Assembly (NCBI GenBank): GCA_011037195.1
Contig: JAAEAF010005122.1
Span: 1 to 64,000, forward strand
Direction of reading: 5' to 3'
DNA from: Triatoma infestans
Taxonomy: Eukaryota; Arthropoda; Insecta; Hemiptera; Reduviidae
Length of the DNA: 64,000 nt
In this document: positions 24,963 through 36,661 of the stretch, piece by piece
How the letters are laid out: each line of letters starts with the position of its first letter
How positions within the stretch are numbered: position 1 is the first letter of the stretch
Translations under genes and position numbers: made by a program
Notes under the pieces: model-generated
Databases searched by the model: none
What the model was told of the DNA's origin: nothing
The model's input: the letters and a program-made list of their open reading frames with translations, nothing else

Positions 24963-25600
24963 TTCCAGTTTTTCATGATTTTTCTCAAAAATAGTTCCAA
25001 CGATTTCCTTTAATTTTTATACTAATAACGCACATAAATATCTTATACTTTTATTTGAAACCTTTTTCCCGGGAAAATGGATTTTTGAGAGTAAAGAGCG
25101 TTAAGCTTGCGTCTAAATTACTACATCATTACAATGGATACTTCTACACTAAAATATTTATTAAACTCTCAAATTTGAAGAAAATCGATTAACCAGAAAT
25201 GCTTTTTTAATAGAATAAAAGTTACTGAGTTTTTTTTTTGGGGGGGGGGGATATTCTCCAAAACTGTTCCAACGATTTTCTTTGGAATGCTCATGGCACA
25301 GAGATACAAATCTATAATTTTTATTATAATTTATATTTGATTAATCTATAAAATTGATTGTAGGAGTGTTCTGATGGGACTGTGAGTTAGGTTAAAATTT
25401 AAATAGCTGTTAGAAATGCTAATGTGTTGAGACAGAGGGCGCTGTCAGGTAAAAAAGTCAGTCCCTTTTAATATACCACAATCCCGACTAAACGTTAATT
25501 AAATATTGCAAGTTTAAAGCAACTTTATCTATTACAATTGCAATAAGTAGAGAAAGAGATAGTGATGTGAGTGTTTCACACTAGATTGTTTTTGTTATCA
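24963..25600 (+). repeat. Family R, right part after the nested LINE
   Basis: Continues the module broken at 23572: ttccagtttttcatgatttt, ctcaaaaatagttccaacga, ttttcccgggaaaatgg. Then come aaccagaaatgc, a G11 run at 25240-25250, and the tail gtgatgtgagtgtttcacac near 25561-25580 with tagattg. Confidence 0.65.
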
Positions 25601-25609
25601 TAATAGAAG

Positions 25610-27225
25610 ATATGAAACCTTAATGAAACAACAATAGTAGACATTAGTAATAATAATGATAAAATTAATTCATCTGTTCATTGTACATGAAACTGTTTGA
25701 AATCAAATTTAACGTATTATTCATGATTCTTTATATCGATAACTTCATTTATCATTGAATACTAATTAATTACTTATGACTGGGTTGATTGTCCGCAATT
25801 TTGACGTCATGAATTCGTCAACAATTTTTTTTTCTATTAATAGAGTGATGAGTTCTGGGTTTATTCGCAGAATTTTAACGAGTTTAACCTACTATTATTT
25901 TATCATTAAATGAAAGATAACAAATTATGCCATTACAGGTGTGTAATTGATAATAATTGGTGGAAATAATTAGTATTTCTACTCTACTTTTGTAGAGTAA
26001 AGTTTCAATAATTTGTATTTGTTTTTGAGCTCAGAATAGGCTGTTCTGGTGCAATTGACAGCAGCCCTAACTGTCCCTTTTGTCATAGAAAGGACACCAC
26101 CTTTATCGATGCCCATCATTGATAACTGTCGTAGATAATTTCGACAATCAACAATACTTATATAACTGCTTCGAATTTATTATTGAGCTGCCAGAAGTGA
26201 AATGGCTGCATTGTCAATAAATTAGGCGGTATAAAGTAAACAAAAAATAATTGGTAAACATACTGATTAAGTTAATTATTATGTTAATGTTTTGTGCATA
26301 TTATTACCATTAAAATTAATAATAGTATACATATTATATGATAATGTCTCAATTTATTTGCATTAAACCATTTCATTTATTTTATGCAAGAAATAATTAT
26401 TTATTTAATTATAAAATGATTTATTGCCTGCTATCCTTTTTATTAAGTATGAATTAAAAATTTCATTTCACATTATATTCTTTGCTCTGAATAGAAAATT
26501 TTTATAAAAGTTTTAATGAACCTTACTATTTGTGGGACTGCAATTAAGTAAATAACACTAAGAATCAAACTGTAAAAATCAATGAACACTTGAGTAAAAA
26601 AGAGAAAACACTATTATTGCTAAATAAATATTCATCATTAAAAACAATATACTCTTCTTGGCAGACTGCCAAATGTTAAGGTTACATTTGTTTGTTTTTA
26701 TTTTATCCCCCCCCCCCCCTAAATTTATTCCATTTAATTTAATACAAAACTTACCTTCATGTTTAACAAAGCAAAATTTATTACAGTAATAAATCAGAAT
26801 TAAGTATGTAAAAATACGCTCATTGTGCTTTATTGTTGATTGTGGTTTTAATAATTTGGTAATAAAAGAATATATATATATATATAATATATATAATTTA
26901 AATTTGAATACATTATCGGGTCTACAATGTTATACAGTATCAGACATACGGCCTGTCATAGTGTGATGCTTCGTTTTGTTCGGTACTGGTCGGTAGAATG
27001 GATATCAACGGAGAGAAACCGTATTACCGTGTGCAACTTCCTATATACATAATTTTTTTTAACAGTATTGAAAATTTATTCAATAATGGCACAACAAAAC
27101 GGGGTTTTCTACTTTTTAATTGGGGTGTCATAATTTTTTAACTAGATGTTTAAGCGGTAGAAATAATTTGATTAATCATTTCTTTTACCCAAACGGTAAT
27201 GCTTTATTCAGAAATAGTGAAAATC
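25610..27225. other. A+T-rich stretch with simple repeats only
   Basis: No gene or element recognised. A C13 run lies at 26707-26719 and (AT)n tracts at about 26870-26894. Confidence 0.4.
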
Positions 27226-27229
27226 GCTA

Positions 27230-27700
27230 GTATTTATGGAAAATTAAGAAAATAGCTCACAACAGGAAGCTTGAACTTGATATTCTGATCAGGCGCCAAA
27301 ATCGCTTGCGAAAATACATTGATTTTAAACATTAAAACTTGGAAATTGCTACTCAAAATCTAGTACTTTCATTAGTAAGATTTTTCCCAGAAAATTGTTA
27401 TTCTAAGGTTTCTAAGCGATCGATGAGATAAGATTTAGCTTTAAAATTACCATTACTAAAATTTCGCTTAAAATATGTGTCAACCGGAAGTATGATTTTT
27501 AAAGAGGTTATACAATTTTGCCGCCATTTTCTCCGAAAATTAATGGCCTCCAAAGGTTTTCGTTGAATTTAAAATACATACAACTGCAACATAAGTGCTC
27601 TGCACTTTTAAGTTAAAGATACTATCATTTTTAAGTCCAATCATAAATTTTTTTTGAAGATTTGAAGAAGTAATCGGCTAGTGAATTATAAAAGCCAATG
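27230..27700 (+). repeat. Family R, decayed copy g
   Basis: Contains gctcacaacaggaagcttga, gaacttgatattctgatcag, aaccggaagtatgatttt near 27483 and ttctccgaaaattaatggc, in family R order. Boundaries are approximate and divergence is high. Confidence 0.45.
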
Positions 27701-27709
27701 AAAGACTAA

Positions 27710-29970
27710 CGTACATTTTGCTATAAGTCTCTAGTCTGTTACCTTCTTAGCCAGATTTCGTACCAAATATTTGCTTCCTAATTTGGACACAAAGTAATTT
27801 TTCTACAATATATCTACAAATCATCCTAGAGTACCAAAACAGTTGTATAACTATAATTTTGAAACTGAAAATAAAACTCTAAAATATATACTTATGCATA
27901 TATTCATAGAAAAGATCGTACATAAATAGAATTATAAGGTATGTTGTACTAAATCATAAGAAATTATGTTTTTGGTTTAATTCCACGTGTACATGTGGTG
28001 ACATATGAAAATATGTATCCATATAATATATATTTATAAAGAAATAAAAAATTAAATGTATTTCAGTGAGTAAACAACAGCTGGCAATGTATATAATAAT
28101 AGTATTATTCCCGTTATGGAAGATTTATTTTATAATTTTTATTTATTTTGTTTATATTATCGGTTATATATAGTATATAATTGTTTTAATCTAATTCTTA
28201 CTGACTGTATACATTATCTGTCCAGCTGAGAAGTTTATATTGACTAGTGTTGATAATAAATACAAATGATTATAGTTTCTATGGCACGCTTTACGTTAAT
28301 CGTAAAGTTCTTCTTTGGCTTTGGTAATAGACTTATACTCCAGTTATACACAAAAAATAATTCTTTATTTTAGAGATAAATCTAGTGAAACTCTCATGTC
28401 TATCATCCTTTCTAAAAAATGGTAATAATATGCCTAAGGATTATAGCAAATTAAGTTTGTTTCAACTACTTCCAAGGCCTCGTAAGTTTCAGATAGCTTG
28501 ATGTCTCCCATGAACCAATACAGAAAACATTAAAGAGAGAGTTCAATTCAAAGACGCAAACGAACTAAATATAATGTAACTGCTGCTCTAGCGTAAGATA
28601 CGTTTCGCTTATCCTTGGAATTTTTGTTGGTATTTTGAATTTCCCAAAAAAAAATTCTATCCTAAAGTTCCATTTTTGTTCAAACATTTTCAACCGAAAC
28701 TATTAATTTAATCTAATTTAGAATGAATTTTATTATAATCTCATTTCCTGTGAAGTTAGGTTCGAGCATTATTTCAACTTTATTTACTTTTGATCTTTTA
28801 GATTTCCACGGCTATTTTCATGAAAAACATTTGAGTTTCCGGGTTCAGGAGGAAATATGCCTTAGTGTTTTTCATGGTGTAACCACCCCGAAGAGGCTAC
28901 ATGAATTTTAGCAAGCCACTGGCTTGGTCTCGAACCCGGAAACTCAAATGTTCTATTTACTTTTGTTGCAAAATTCTCAAAACTTCTCCGACTCCGGTAG
29001 CCTGAAGCCAATTTAATCCATTTAGATCAAGCACTAACTGGATTAGCTCATCCAATTACTTGGAATTCTTTGCGGGAAGCTATGAATAATGAAAAGTGAC
29101 AAAAAAAATGTGTCACTAATTTGCCTGGAACAATAAAAAGATAATTTTAAATAGTATTCAATGATATTCTCGGATTTACTTACATTAGATAATAAATATT
29201 GAATTCTGTATAAAGGACTGTTCGTTCAGATACTGGACGGAAATTCCATTTATGAGAAATACATAGTGTTATTGAACTCTTTCTATATGTTACTTCTATA
29301 TATATTTACACTAATTTGTAAGATAATTAAATGTGATAATTATTATAGTTAGTTAGTGGCGGCACTAAAACATTAATTATTATCACTGTTACCAATAAAT
29401 AGTATCAATTTAGTAAATATTATATCATTTTAATCTTTTTAACATTCATTTAATTAGTTGCATGTAGATAAACTATTTATTTACATTGCATTTTGATAAT
29501 TAAAATTAATTGGATTGCATCTTTTATCAGTGTCTTGGGGGAGGGGGAGGAAATGATGCTTTTATAGCGTGGGTTTTAGTTCTTTAATGATTATTTAAAG
29601 CAAAATCATTCCTACATAATTAACTGATGAGTTGTAGATGTTAGATGTGCAGTGAATGGTGTGGTATTAAAGCCAGATTTCCTGTAAATTCTTTCGTGTA
29701 GTCTGTGAAATGTACATTCTGTGAACGTCTAAAGAGTGAATTTGTGTGCTGGTAGTAAATTAGAGTTAGTATGTGGGTACGCCGAATCCAAGTTTGTACA
29801 CAATGACTTTCTCTTGAATTTCGGGAATATCAGTGTTAGTACTATTTGTATATGTTGATTGGTTTATTCACCAAAGGAGGTGAAAATCCTTGAAGAGTGC
29901 TTAGCCCCATTTCCTCCTAAGGAGATAACTCATAAATTAATTCGAATTTAACAAGTGTTCATCTATTATC
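27710..29970. other. A+T-rich stretch, one short perfect inverted repeat
   Basis: No gene recognised. It holds the inverted repeat at 28827-28951 described separately and a G-rich run at about 29538-29549. The frame 28723-28911 overlaps the inverted repeat and is not a gene. Confidence 0.4.
28827..28951. repeat. Perfect 20-bp inverted repeat with B-box-like sequence
   Basis: acatttgagtttccgggttc at 28827-28846 is exactly mirrored by gaacccggaaactcaaatgt at 28932-28951. On the minus strand the right arm reads ccgggttcgagacc, resembling a tRNA B box. The 85-bp interior is not repetitive. It could be a small hairpin MITE or a tRNA-related inverted duplication. Confidence 0.6.
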
Positions 29971-29984
29971 ATTTTGCAAATTGC

Positions 29985-30620
29985 AGCATTTTGCAGTGAA
30001 AGTTCTTATTATTTTCTGGTATTTTATCTGTCGTAGCATGCGCATTCATTTGGTTCCTGACCGGTTCGGATTTTCATCCATCGCCAAAGGCAAATTCACC
30101 AAGTTCGTAAGGAGAGTTCACTTCAACGTAATGTTTCTGTTACGCTCATACTTGTTGGTTTGTTAGTTGTATACATTTATTACTTGTACAAGCTTTTGAC
30201 TGACCATAAACTTTGCATTGCCTTTCTTAAACTTTATCTATTCTTATTAGTTCAGTATTCTCCTAAAAATAATGACTTGATAAAACACTGAGCATAATTA
30301 ACAACACTATTAAAATTTAGTTATAAGGTATTCTTCAAAACATGCTATTTATTATACACTATTTTGTAATGTCTAACCATAATTTATAATAATTCCATTT
30401 TGTCATTAAACATACACTCACCAACAAACCAACAAATGTGATTGTAACAGAAACATTACGTTGAAGTCAACTCTCTACACGAACTTGGTGAATTTGCTCT
30501 GACGATGGACGAAATCCGAAACCGGTCATGAATCAAATGAATATGCATGCTACGACGGATAAAATACCAGATGTAATCCAGCATTGCAGAACCGATGCAC
30601 ATATTCAATCTTATTATTTT
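29985..30620. mobile_element. Foldback family A, copy A2, most complete
   Basis: Two arms of about 185 bp in opposite orientation (about 29985-30172 and 30424-30612) flank a non-coding spacer of about 250 bp. Left arm landmarks are gtcgtagcatgcgcattca, cctgaccggttcgga, gagttcacttcaacgtaatg and cttgttggtttgtt. The right arm is their reverse complement. The spacer (aaaacatgctatttattata, taatttataataattccatt) recurs almost unchanged in copy A4 at about 56230-56320, which shows it belongs to the element. No coding region. Confidence 0.75.
30493..30532 (+). ncRNA. Hammerhead-ribozyme-like motif, foldback A2 right arm
   Basis: CTGACGA at 30499-30505, one extra T, a short helix GGA with TCC partners, GAAA at 30518-30521, palindromic ACCGGT and C. 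Helix I has two to four possible pairs. The corresponding site in the left arm (minus strand, about 30055-30095) has lost the CTGANGA box. Confidence 0.5.
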
Positions 30621-30689
30621 CATTGCCAAATTAGTAAAATATTTAAACATCATATGAGATTCATTCTATTCCAAATAAAATGACGAATT

Positions 30690-30815
30690 TAATTAAAAAA
30701 AAAACACTTTTTTTTTCGTACTCAAGCGACTTCAAGACGTGTATTTCCGGTGATAACTCGTATTTCGAAAATTTGACATGATCGTAATACTTCCTCCTTA
30801 CTATGACTAAGAGAA
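30690..30815 (-). repeat. Family R terminal fragment
   Basis: Has the right-end order of minus-orientation R copies: gtgtatttccggtgataact, atgatcgtaatacttcctcc, then ttactatgactaagagaaag near 30796-30815. It is truncated on the left. Confidence 0.6.
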
Positions 30816-30829
30816 AGTGAAAATATATT

Positions 30830-31660
30830 ATAAGACGTGCATATGTTTAAGTTAATATTTATTTTATATTACTGCAGTAAAAATGAAATTTATTTCTTAA
30901 TGACTTTGATAATTTCTTTAAGAGTAATAAATTAATTAATTAGACATTAACATGACTCCATCTATTTTTTCTGTGTGTGTGACCAAATTATGAATAAAAT
31001 TCCAATTTAAAGATATATTTTTTTTTTTATAAAAAATAAATAAATAAATAAAAAGTGGAAATAAAAATAATATTCTCCGAGTGTGCGGCAAGCAACAAGT
31101 AGGAGAAATGGAATAATGAATATTAATGCAATGCCACTATGTCCATGTTAGGATGATCTCGTTTGCATCAAACAATAAAGTTGGTAGTTGTATTATAGTG
31201 GACACACTAGTATATATAGCATGCAATAATTCACCTCCCTCCCTCCCCCCCGGGAACACACTCTACTACCACATTAGTATATTACATTATATAAATATTT
31301 CTATCTATTTCGTAACAATACATTTCTCACTTTTATTGTACATGTAAAGATGAAGCAAAAAAAGTATATCTGATTTAATTGTTGTCTATTTATTTGGGTT
31401 GTTCTGTGTTTTGGATTGTTTATTAGGGAATAATAAATAATTAGACTAATTTAGAATAGTATGTGAAATTTAATTATGTACATAAAATAGTTTTGTTTTT
31501 ATTTTTTTATTACATTACTGAAAATAAAGTAGTTTCTTTAATCAATTCTAAGGGGGGTTCATCTTTTTTTTTTGCTCCTGATTTGCATGTTTAATTTAAA
31601 AGCCTATTTTTGGGGGGGGAGGGAAGCAATTAATTATAATTTTTGACCGTAATACTGGAT
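30830..31660. other. A+T-rich stretch with no recognised feature
   Basis: No gene or element recognised. A CCCTCCCTCCCCCCCGGG patch lies near 31234-31252 and a G-rich run near 31612. Confidence 0.4.
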
Positions 31661-31667
31661 AACATTT

Positions 31668-31912
31668 GGGACTTTATCCATCATAGCATGCTTATTTTTG
31701 TTTTCTTGACCGGTTTCGGGATTCTCATGCATCATTATTGTAGACTTGTTGATTCACTTAACAAGTATAGTGTGTGACAGAAACATAAAATTGAAATCAA
31801 CTTTCTACAAGAACTTGATAGCCTTACTCTGACGATGGAAGAAAATCCGAAACTGGTCAGGAACAACAAAAAATTAACCGCACTACTACGAATAAAATCC
31901 TATCACTTATTA
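31668..31912. mobile_element. Foldback family A, copy A3, short form without spacer
   Basis: A short left arm (about 31668-31755: catcatagcatgctta, cttgaccggtttcgggatt) directly abuts a longer right arm (about 31757-31905: gtgacagaaacataaaattg, ctctgacgatggaag, ccgaaactggtcaggaac). The family spacer is missing, so the arms could form a tight hairpin. Confidence 0.65.
31823..31862 (+). ncRNA. Hammerhead-ribozyme-like motif, foldback A3 right arm
   Basis: CTGACGA at 31829-31835, extra T, helix GGA/TCC, GAAA at 31849-31852, then ACTGGT (one G-U wobble) and C. The facing left-arm site keeps cgaaaccggtc on the minus strand but not the CTGANGA box. Confidence 0.45.
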
Positions 31913-31919
31913 CAATTTC

Positions 31920-33500
31920 AATTTTTTTTTATGGATAAGAAGATATAATCAATATATTTTGTTTTATTTATGCATTGGTTTGTATAATTTTTAAACAGTT
32001 ATCGGAATGAAATCAATCCATAATAGCATTACTTTATCCATTGCGATTTGTATGATTTCATCTTGATTTTATGTTAGAACAAGAGTTTAACATGTCTACA
32101 ATAAAATATATACAAATAGTACAGTTCAGTATAATGTACATTTCCACCAACATTTAATATTAATATGAACTGAGGCATTGTTGTCCGATTTATGTTTATT
32201 ATAATTTTACAAAAATTATCTAGGTTTTGGTTGGAAATTAGGTTAGTAGTAAAAAGACCAAAACTTTAAGGGAAAACTAAGAAGATTGTTTTTCTTTATT
32301 ACTTCCTGACCCAAAACCTCGAAAATTTTTGAAAAACTATTTAATATTAAATTCATGTAAATATGGATACTTTTTTTTTTTGTAAATTAGAATTGTAAAA
32401 ATTACAATAAGAAAAAGTCGTCTAAGAAATACACTTCAAGTTTTGCATCTTGTAGGTCGTTCACAATCTCTACAAGCAATATGGTCAGATGCATTTGGCT
32501 TAGACTGTTTTTTTTTTTTTTAATATATATATGTATAAAACCTACTTAATGTTCATAAAGACGATGATCTTGTTTAAGGTAGGCAAAAAATCAGAAATAT
32601 GAAGTTGCAATGCTTGTATTAGCAAGATAGTAAGAGAAAAAAATTCCACTTTTAAAGTAATCAAGATAAATAATATACTCGTATGGATGGCCAAAGTAAA
32701 CAGTTATTACACCAGTATATGCGGCAATGTTATTACTTAAGTAGTAGTAGTAGTTGGCCATCATCATCAGTTAAATATAATGAGCAGATAAACGTTAAAT
32801 GATTTAGAGATGAAACAGTTCTTCTAAATATCCTATTAGGGTCCAGTAAATGCAATAGAAAGAATTTTCTAACGTAACTACTCTTTTATCTAATACTCAA
32901 TTATGCTGTTTAAACTGCATTAAATATATATTTTACACCTATTGTTTTATTTGTTCTCACGCTTAATTACAGGTCATTATGAAATGAAAAATATATGTTC
33001 TAAGGTTCAAATAATAAAAATCTAGAAAGAGATGAAATAGGGGGGGGGGCAAAAAGAGTTCTCTTAAAATTGGCTAAAAAAAAGGGTTTTAATAAGAAAT
33101 AAACTGGCACAGTTTAATTTAAGAAATCCTAAATAGAAATATCACCCGAATGCTAAAAAGAAATTGGAAATTCCGAGAGCACAGAAAATACATTTTTTTG
33201 CGTCCTAGAGGATATCAGTCCAACACTCCTCTGGGGCACTATTCTGAAATTACTTTTCATTCATAGCCATACTCTTTGAACGATCACTTTTCCAGCTTAC
33301 TTTTATAATAATACTCCAATACTAATGGTATAATAATAATAATAATAATAAAGATATAATAATACTCCATAATACTTCCAAAGATGCCTTATTGCAACAC
33401 CTTGTTCTCTGTTCATCACCAGATAATCCGTTTTTACCAACCGTTATTTCTTGAAAAGATGTGGCTCTTTGATGCTTATTTTTGTTGGCTTCCTGAGTCA
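31920..33500. other. A+T-rich stretch with simple repeats only
   Basis: No gene or element recognised. An (ATA)n run lies at about 33331-33350, with G-rich and A-rich homopolymers near 33040-33085. Confidence 0.4.
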
Positions 33501-33504
33501 GAAT

Positions 33505-33875
33505 TGCAAATAAAAGTCAATTTTAGCTTTTCCTTAGACGTTTCGGTACGAATACCTTCTTCAGTGGGGTATATTTTATGTCTGGTTAATTTTTAAATTT
33601 AAATAATATTAAAAGAAACTATTGTCTTGTTTAAGAGTATTGAGGAAAAGGTTACCTTAAGAAATTGAGAAAACAGGTTATTTTTATCCTGAATGAGCGA
33701 AATAAACTTGTTTCTCAATTTGTTAATGAAATCTTTTTCTTCAATTCTTTTAAGGCAACATTGACACTAACACATACATTAATAGTCCCATTGATATTTT
33801 TAAAATTTAAAAATTAACCTAACATATATATATCTTACTGAAGATAAAATTCGTACCTAAACGCCCCGAGAAACA
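33505..33875. mobile_element. Foldback family C
   Basis: The left arm (about 33505-33605) and right arm (about 33775-33870) are diverged inverted copies. The left arm's reverse complement has aaaaattaacc, cataaaatatacccc, actgaagaaggt, attcgtacc and gaaacgtc. The right arm has aaaaattaacctaacat, cttactgaagataaaattcg, tacc and taaacgcc. The spacer of about 170 bp is non-coding. The sequence is unrelated to families A and B outside the ribozyme-like box. Confidence 0.6.
33534..33570 (-). ncRNA. Hammerhead-ribozyme-like motif, foldback C left arm
   Basis: On the minus strand: CTGAAGA (33564-33558), one extra A, a 4-bp helix GGTA/TACC closed by a TTCG tetraloop, GAAA, the palindromic stem ACGT, and C. 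This is the best helix II in the window. Helix I support is weak. The right-arm equivalent at about 33834-33860 has lost the helix and the G of GAAA. Confidence 0.55.
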
Positions 33876-33879
33876 TTGA

Positions 33880-35035
33880 CTATTACTTATAATTTTGGGC
33901 CAGAAATAAAAAAAGAAAATTTATTAAAGAATTAATAAGGAAGGGTCGACAATAATATGGAAGACAAGATTATCATAGTCTCAGAATTTTAATATCACTT
34001 TTAACATAAGCTTTGGAAACAGATTTTACAATAATGGGTCGTTTTAATTTCTTGCATCACACGGTCATTTTGTAACAATTAATAATTATATACTTATAAT
34101 AGCTATAATTTTGGTATTCGGAGAAAGTTGACTAAAAAATCTTTTCAAATTTTACCGTTAATAATTAGTAATTGAGTTTCAAAATATTTATAAAATTGGA
34201 AAGAAGTTTTAATCTAACAGAAACCTACGCAAATATTTAATCTGAAACATCACAATCGGATCGTCTAACATCTTCTAAGACAAGATTTTTTTCTATATTA
34301 AATTGAATTGTAATAAAAAAAAAACAATTTGGAGCAGACAATAACTGTCTTTAATTTTGATTGAGCATATGACCAATCATTTTTTCAATTGGCCATAAAC
34401 CAATTATTCCATAATCAATAAAATGATATTGTCATTAAGTTAAAATAGGAAATGTATAATAATCGATTAAAATAGTTCTATCGCAAGATTACCTGTTCTT
34501 AAATAGCACTCGATTAAAGAATGTGTTATCCGTTGCAAGTAATTATTGCCGACAACTGTTTCAAATTACCTTTCTGCTCTTATTTTACTCATCTAAATGA
34601 TATAGTCTCACATTAATTTAATCATCCAAGGAAGGCTAATTAGATACTAAAAAGGTTTTTTCTTTTAAACTATATAACCGTTATTAGCCGAATTACTTTT
34701 TGTAATAAAAAAGAAAATAAAAAATAAATGCACTGCAAACAATGATTACTTTAAATAACTGACGGTTAAATGTTCACTTGAGCTAGTCACTGTTTAAAAT
34801 TCCGTTATGTGAATATTTAATGAACTTGGAAATACTTGTTATTTTGTTGCAGAATGATTATAAAAAGTAAATGAGACAACTTTTGTGTTTACATCAATCA
34901 ATACTTTTATTGTCAATCAGTTTTTATTGTCCATAAATGGAAAGTGGAATCACTTGTACGTTAGACAAGATTTGTGTTTGGAATACTAATAATTTCAAAT
35001 TATTTAACTTTTTAGTCTTGTCTGATATTAATAGA
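33880..35035. other. A+T-rich stretch with no recognised feature
   Basis: No gene or element recognised. The 56-bp segment 34785-34840 is duplicated exactly at 36197-36252. Confidence 0.4.
34785..34840 (+). repeat. 56-bp segment duplicated exactly at 36197-36252
   Basis: The 56 bases from agtcactgtttaaaattccg to gaaatacttgtt are identical to 36197-36252, about 1.4 kb downstream in the same orientation. Here the segment is continuous with ordinary A+T-rich flanks, so this is probably the donor copy. Confidence 0.85.
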
Positions 35036-35054
35036 TGGAAACAATATATATTCC

Positions 35055-35145
35055 AAAGCCAGATGGCGCCACAATACCTGAATGAGTCGTGACCTATAAA
35101 TGCTACGCGGTGTTGAGTTCGATTCCTGGTCTTACAATATTTTAT
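35055..35145 (+). repeat. Possible tRNA-like SINE fragment
   Basis: gagttcgattcctgg at about 35115-35129 resembles a Pol III B box. The preceding 60 bases are richer in G+C than the flanks. No convincing A box or tail. Confidence 0.3.
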
Positions 35146-35509
35146 TAGGAAGAAGAGATCAGTAAACTATGTTTGCTGTGCTAATTACGACTTGAATACC
35201 TGTTCGGGAATTGGTTATTAAGTCTGGCTGAAAAAATTAGTAGGTTACTTTACTAGCTGTCAAATTTAACTTCATAGAAACTTTTTGATTACATCGTATT
35301 TCAAGAAATCAAGGAAAAAAAAATGCAAACTCAAAGCCTATTTATTTACTAGCTTCTCAGGATAGAAAATTTTGACGTCTGAAACATAAGCGAAACTAAT
35401 TTGTTTTTCTGAGGCGATGGCCCATGTCGCACTCGTTATAATCAGGCCTTTGACCAGTCAGGTTTAAAGTATTACTAAAGTAACAAGCAAGATAGTACGT
35501 GGTGGTTAG

Positions 35510-36462
35510 ATAGATAGATTGAAAAACGGGGCGGGCGAGCCACATAGCACTTAAGAGATTTATTGTGGATCCTGTAAGATTATAGCACATCCTTTAGCTT
35601 CACCCTCTTAATCAGGTCTAGCAAAGCTGAAAGCGAGCCGTCATATAGCTCGTGGCTTCGGGATTGCTTGTCCCCAGTTGAAGAAACCTTGTCCTCATCA
35701 GACCGGTTCACTCACAAAGGATGTGTACCGGGGTTTCCTCGTCGATTTTACAGAATCGGCATAACGCGTTATCTACAAATAGTAATTGGTAGGTCTATTC
35801 AGCCTACATGCTCTTTAGTAAACCTTATATCCCGTCGGCTATGACTCACTAGGTCCCTGGTAAATTTAGATAAATATCTTTTAATAAAGAATTTAGCCTG
35901 TCTCTGGCCTTGGTGTTCTTTCCACCATTGCAGACGCAGATCTTCTATCCAATCCTTGTTAGAAGCTTGAATCAGGCTCCTCGGCAACCTGAAGAAGAGC
36001 TCGGGGCCTATAAAGGCCCCTTCGAGCCCTCTCTCGCTAGGGCGTCCGCCCTTTTGTTGCCAAAGAACCACGCATGTTCCGGCACAGAGGCGGATGTCAA
36101 CTTATTTTAAGTACCCACCTCGGTTAGGACAGATAGGCAGTCTTACACCAGTCTTAAGGCTATTTGGTGTGAAGAAAATAGCCAGACTACTTTGAAAGTC
36201 ACTGTTTAAAATTCCGTTATGTGAATATTTAATGAACTTGGAAATACTTGTTCAAGGTAGTCTGGCTATCGGAGTATATGGGCACTCTCCTGCCCTCTAT
36301 CCTTGCCTTATAATCTCCTTAGCGCAGAGTTGTAACGCCACAACTTCGGCCTGAAAGACCGGGGCATCCGTCCCTATGCTGGCCTTTATCTTAACTTTAG
36401 GCCTGCCCCCGTAGTCCCCAGCTCCGATTCCAGACGGAGTTTAGGACAGATAGGCCTTCTTT
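35510..36462 (-). pseudogene. LINE 3' part: RNase H and zinc-finger tail, decayed and rearranged
   Basis: On the minus strand, broken frames give SGIGAGDYGG, PVFQAEVVALQLCAKEI, YSDSQTT, then (after an inserted block) VPEHAWFFGNKRADALA, all RNase H blocks in order. Next come GPELFFRLPRSLIQAS, WIEDLRLQWWKEHQGQ and AKFFIKRYLSKFTRDLVS, continuing to a decayed cysteine-rich tail. The 3' UTR at the left (ggatccacaataaat on minus) ends in a ctatctatcta-like tail. It belongs to the same family as 38552-39082. Within RNase H, at 36178-36269, a 56-bp foreign segment and an inverted duplicate interrupt the reading. Confidence 0.87.
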
Positions 36463-36661
36463 TTTTATCTCATCATTCTAAGGAGAATAATTGGACCAGT
36501 TGCTTCAAATTCCTAAGGGAAATTAACAAAAAAGCGCTAATTATAGTTGAGAAATTATCTACACAATCAGCTCATCCTCTTTACCTAGGATTAATAAAAA
36601 GTAAAATAAAAATATTATTTTGTAACAATGTTATCTTGTTATTTTTGACAATCTACTTTCT

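Noticed and set aside
25610..29970. Nuclear copy of mitochondrial DNA, suggested by high A+T
   Set aside because: No recognisable mitochondrial protein, rRNA or tRNA sequence was found; A+T content alone is not evidence.
30456..30653. 65-codon minus frame in foldback A2
   Set aside because: It is the translation of the family A arm; equivalent frames in other arms are broken.
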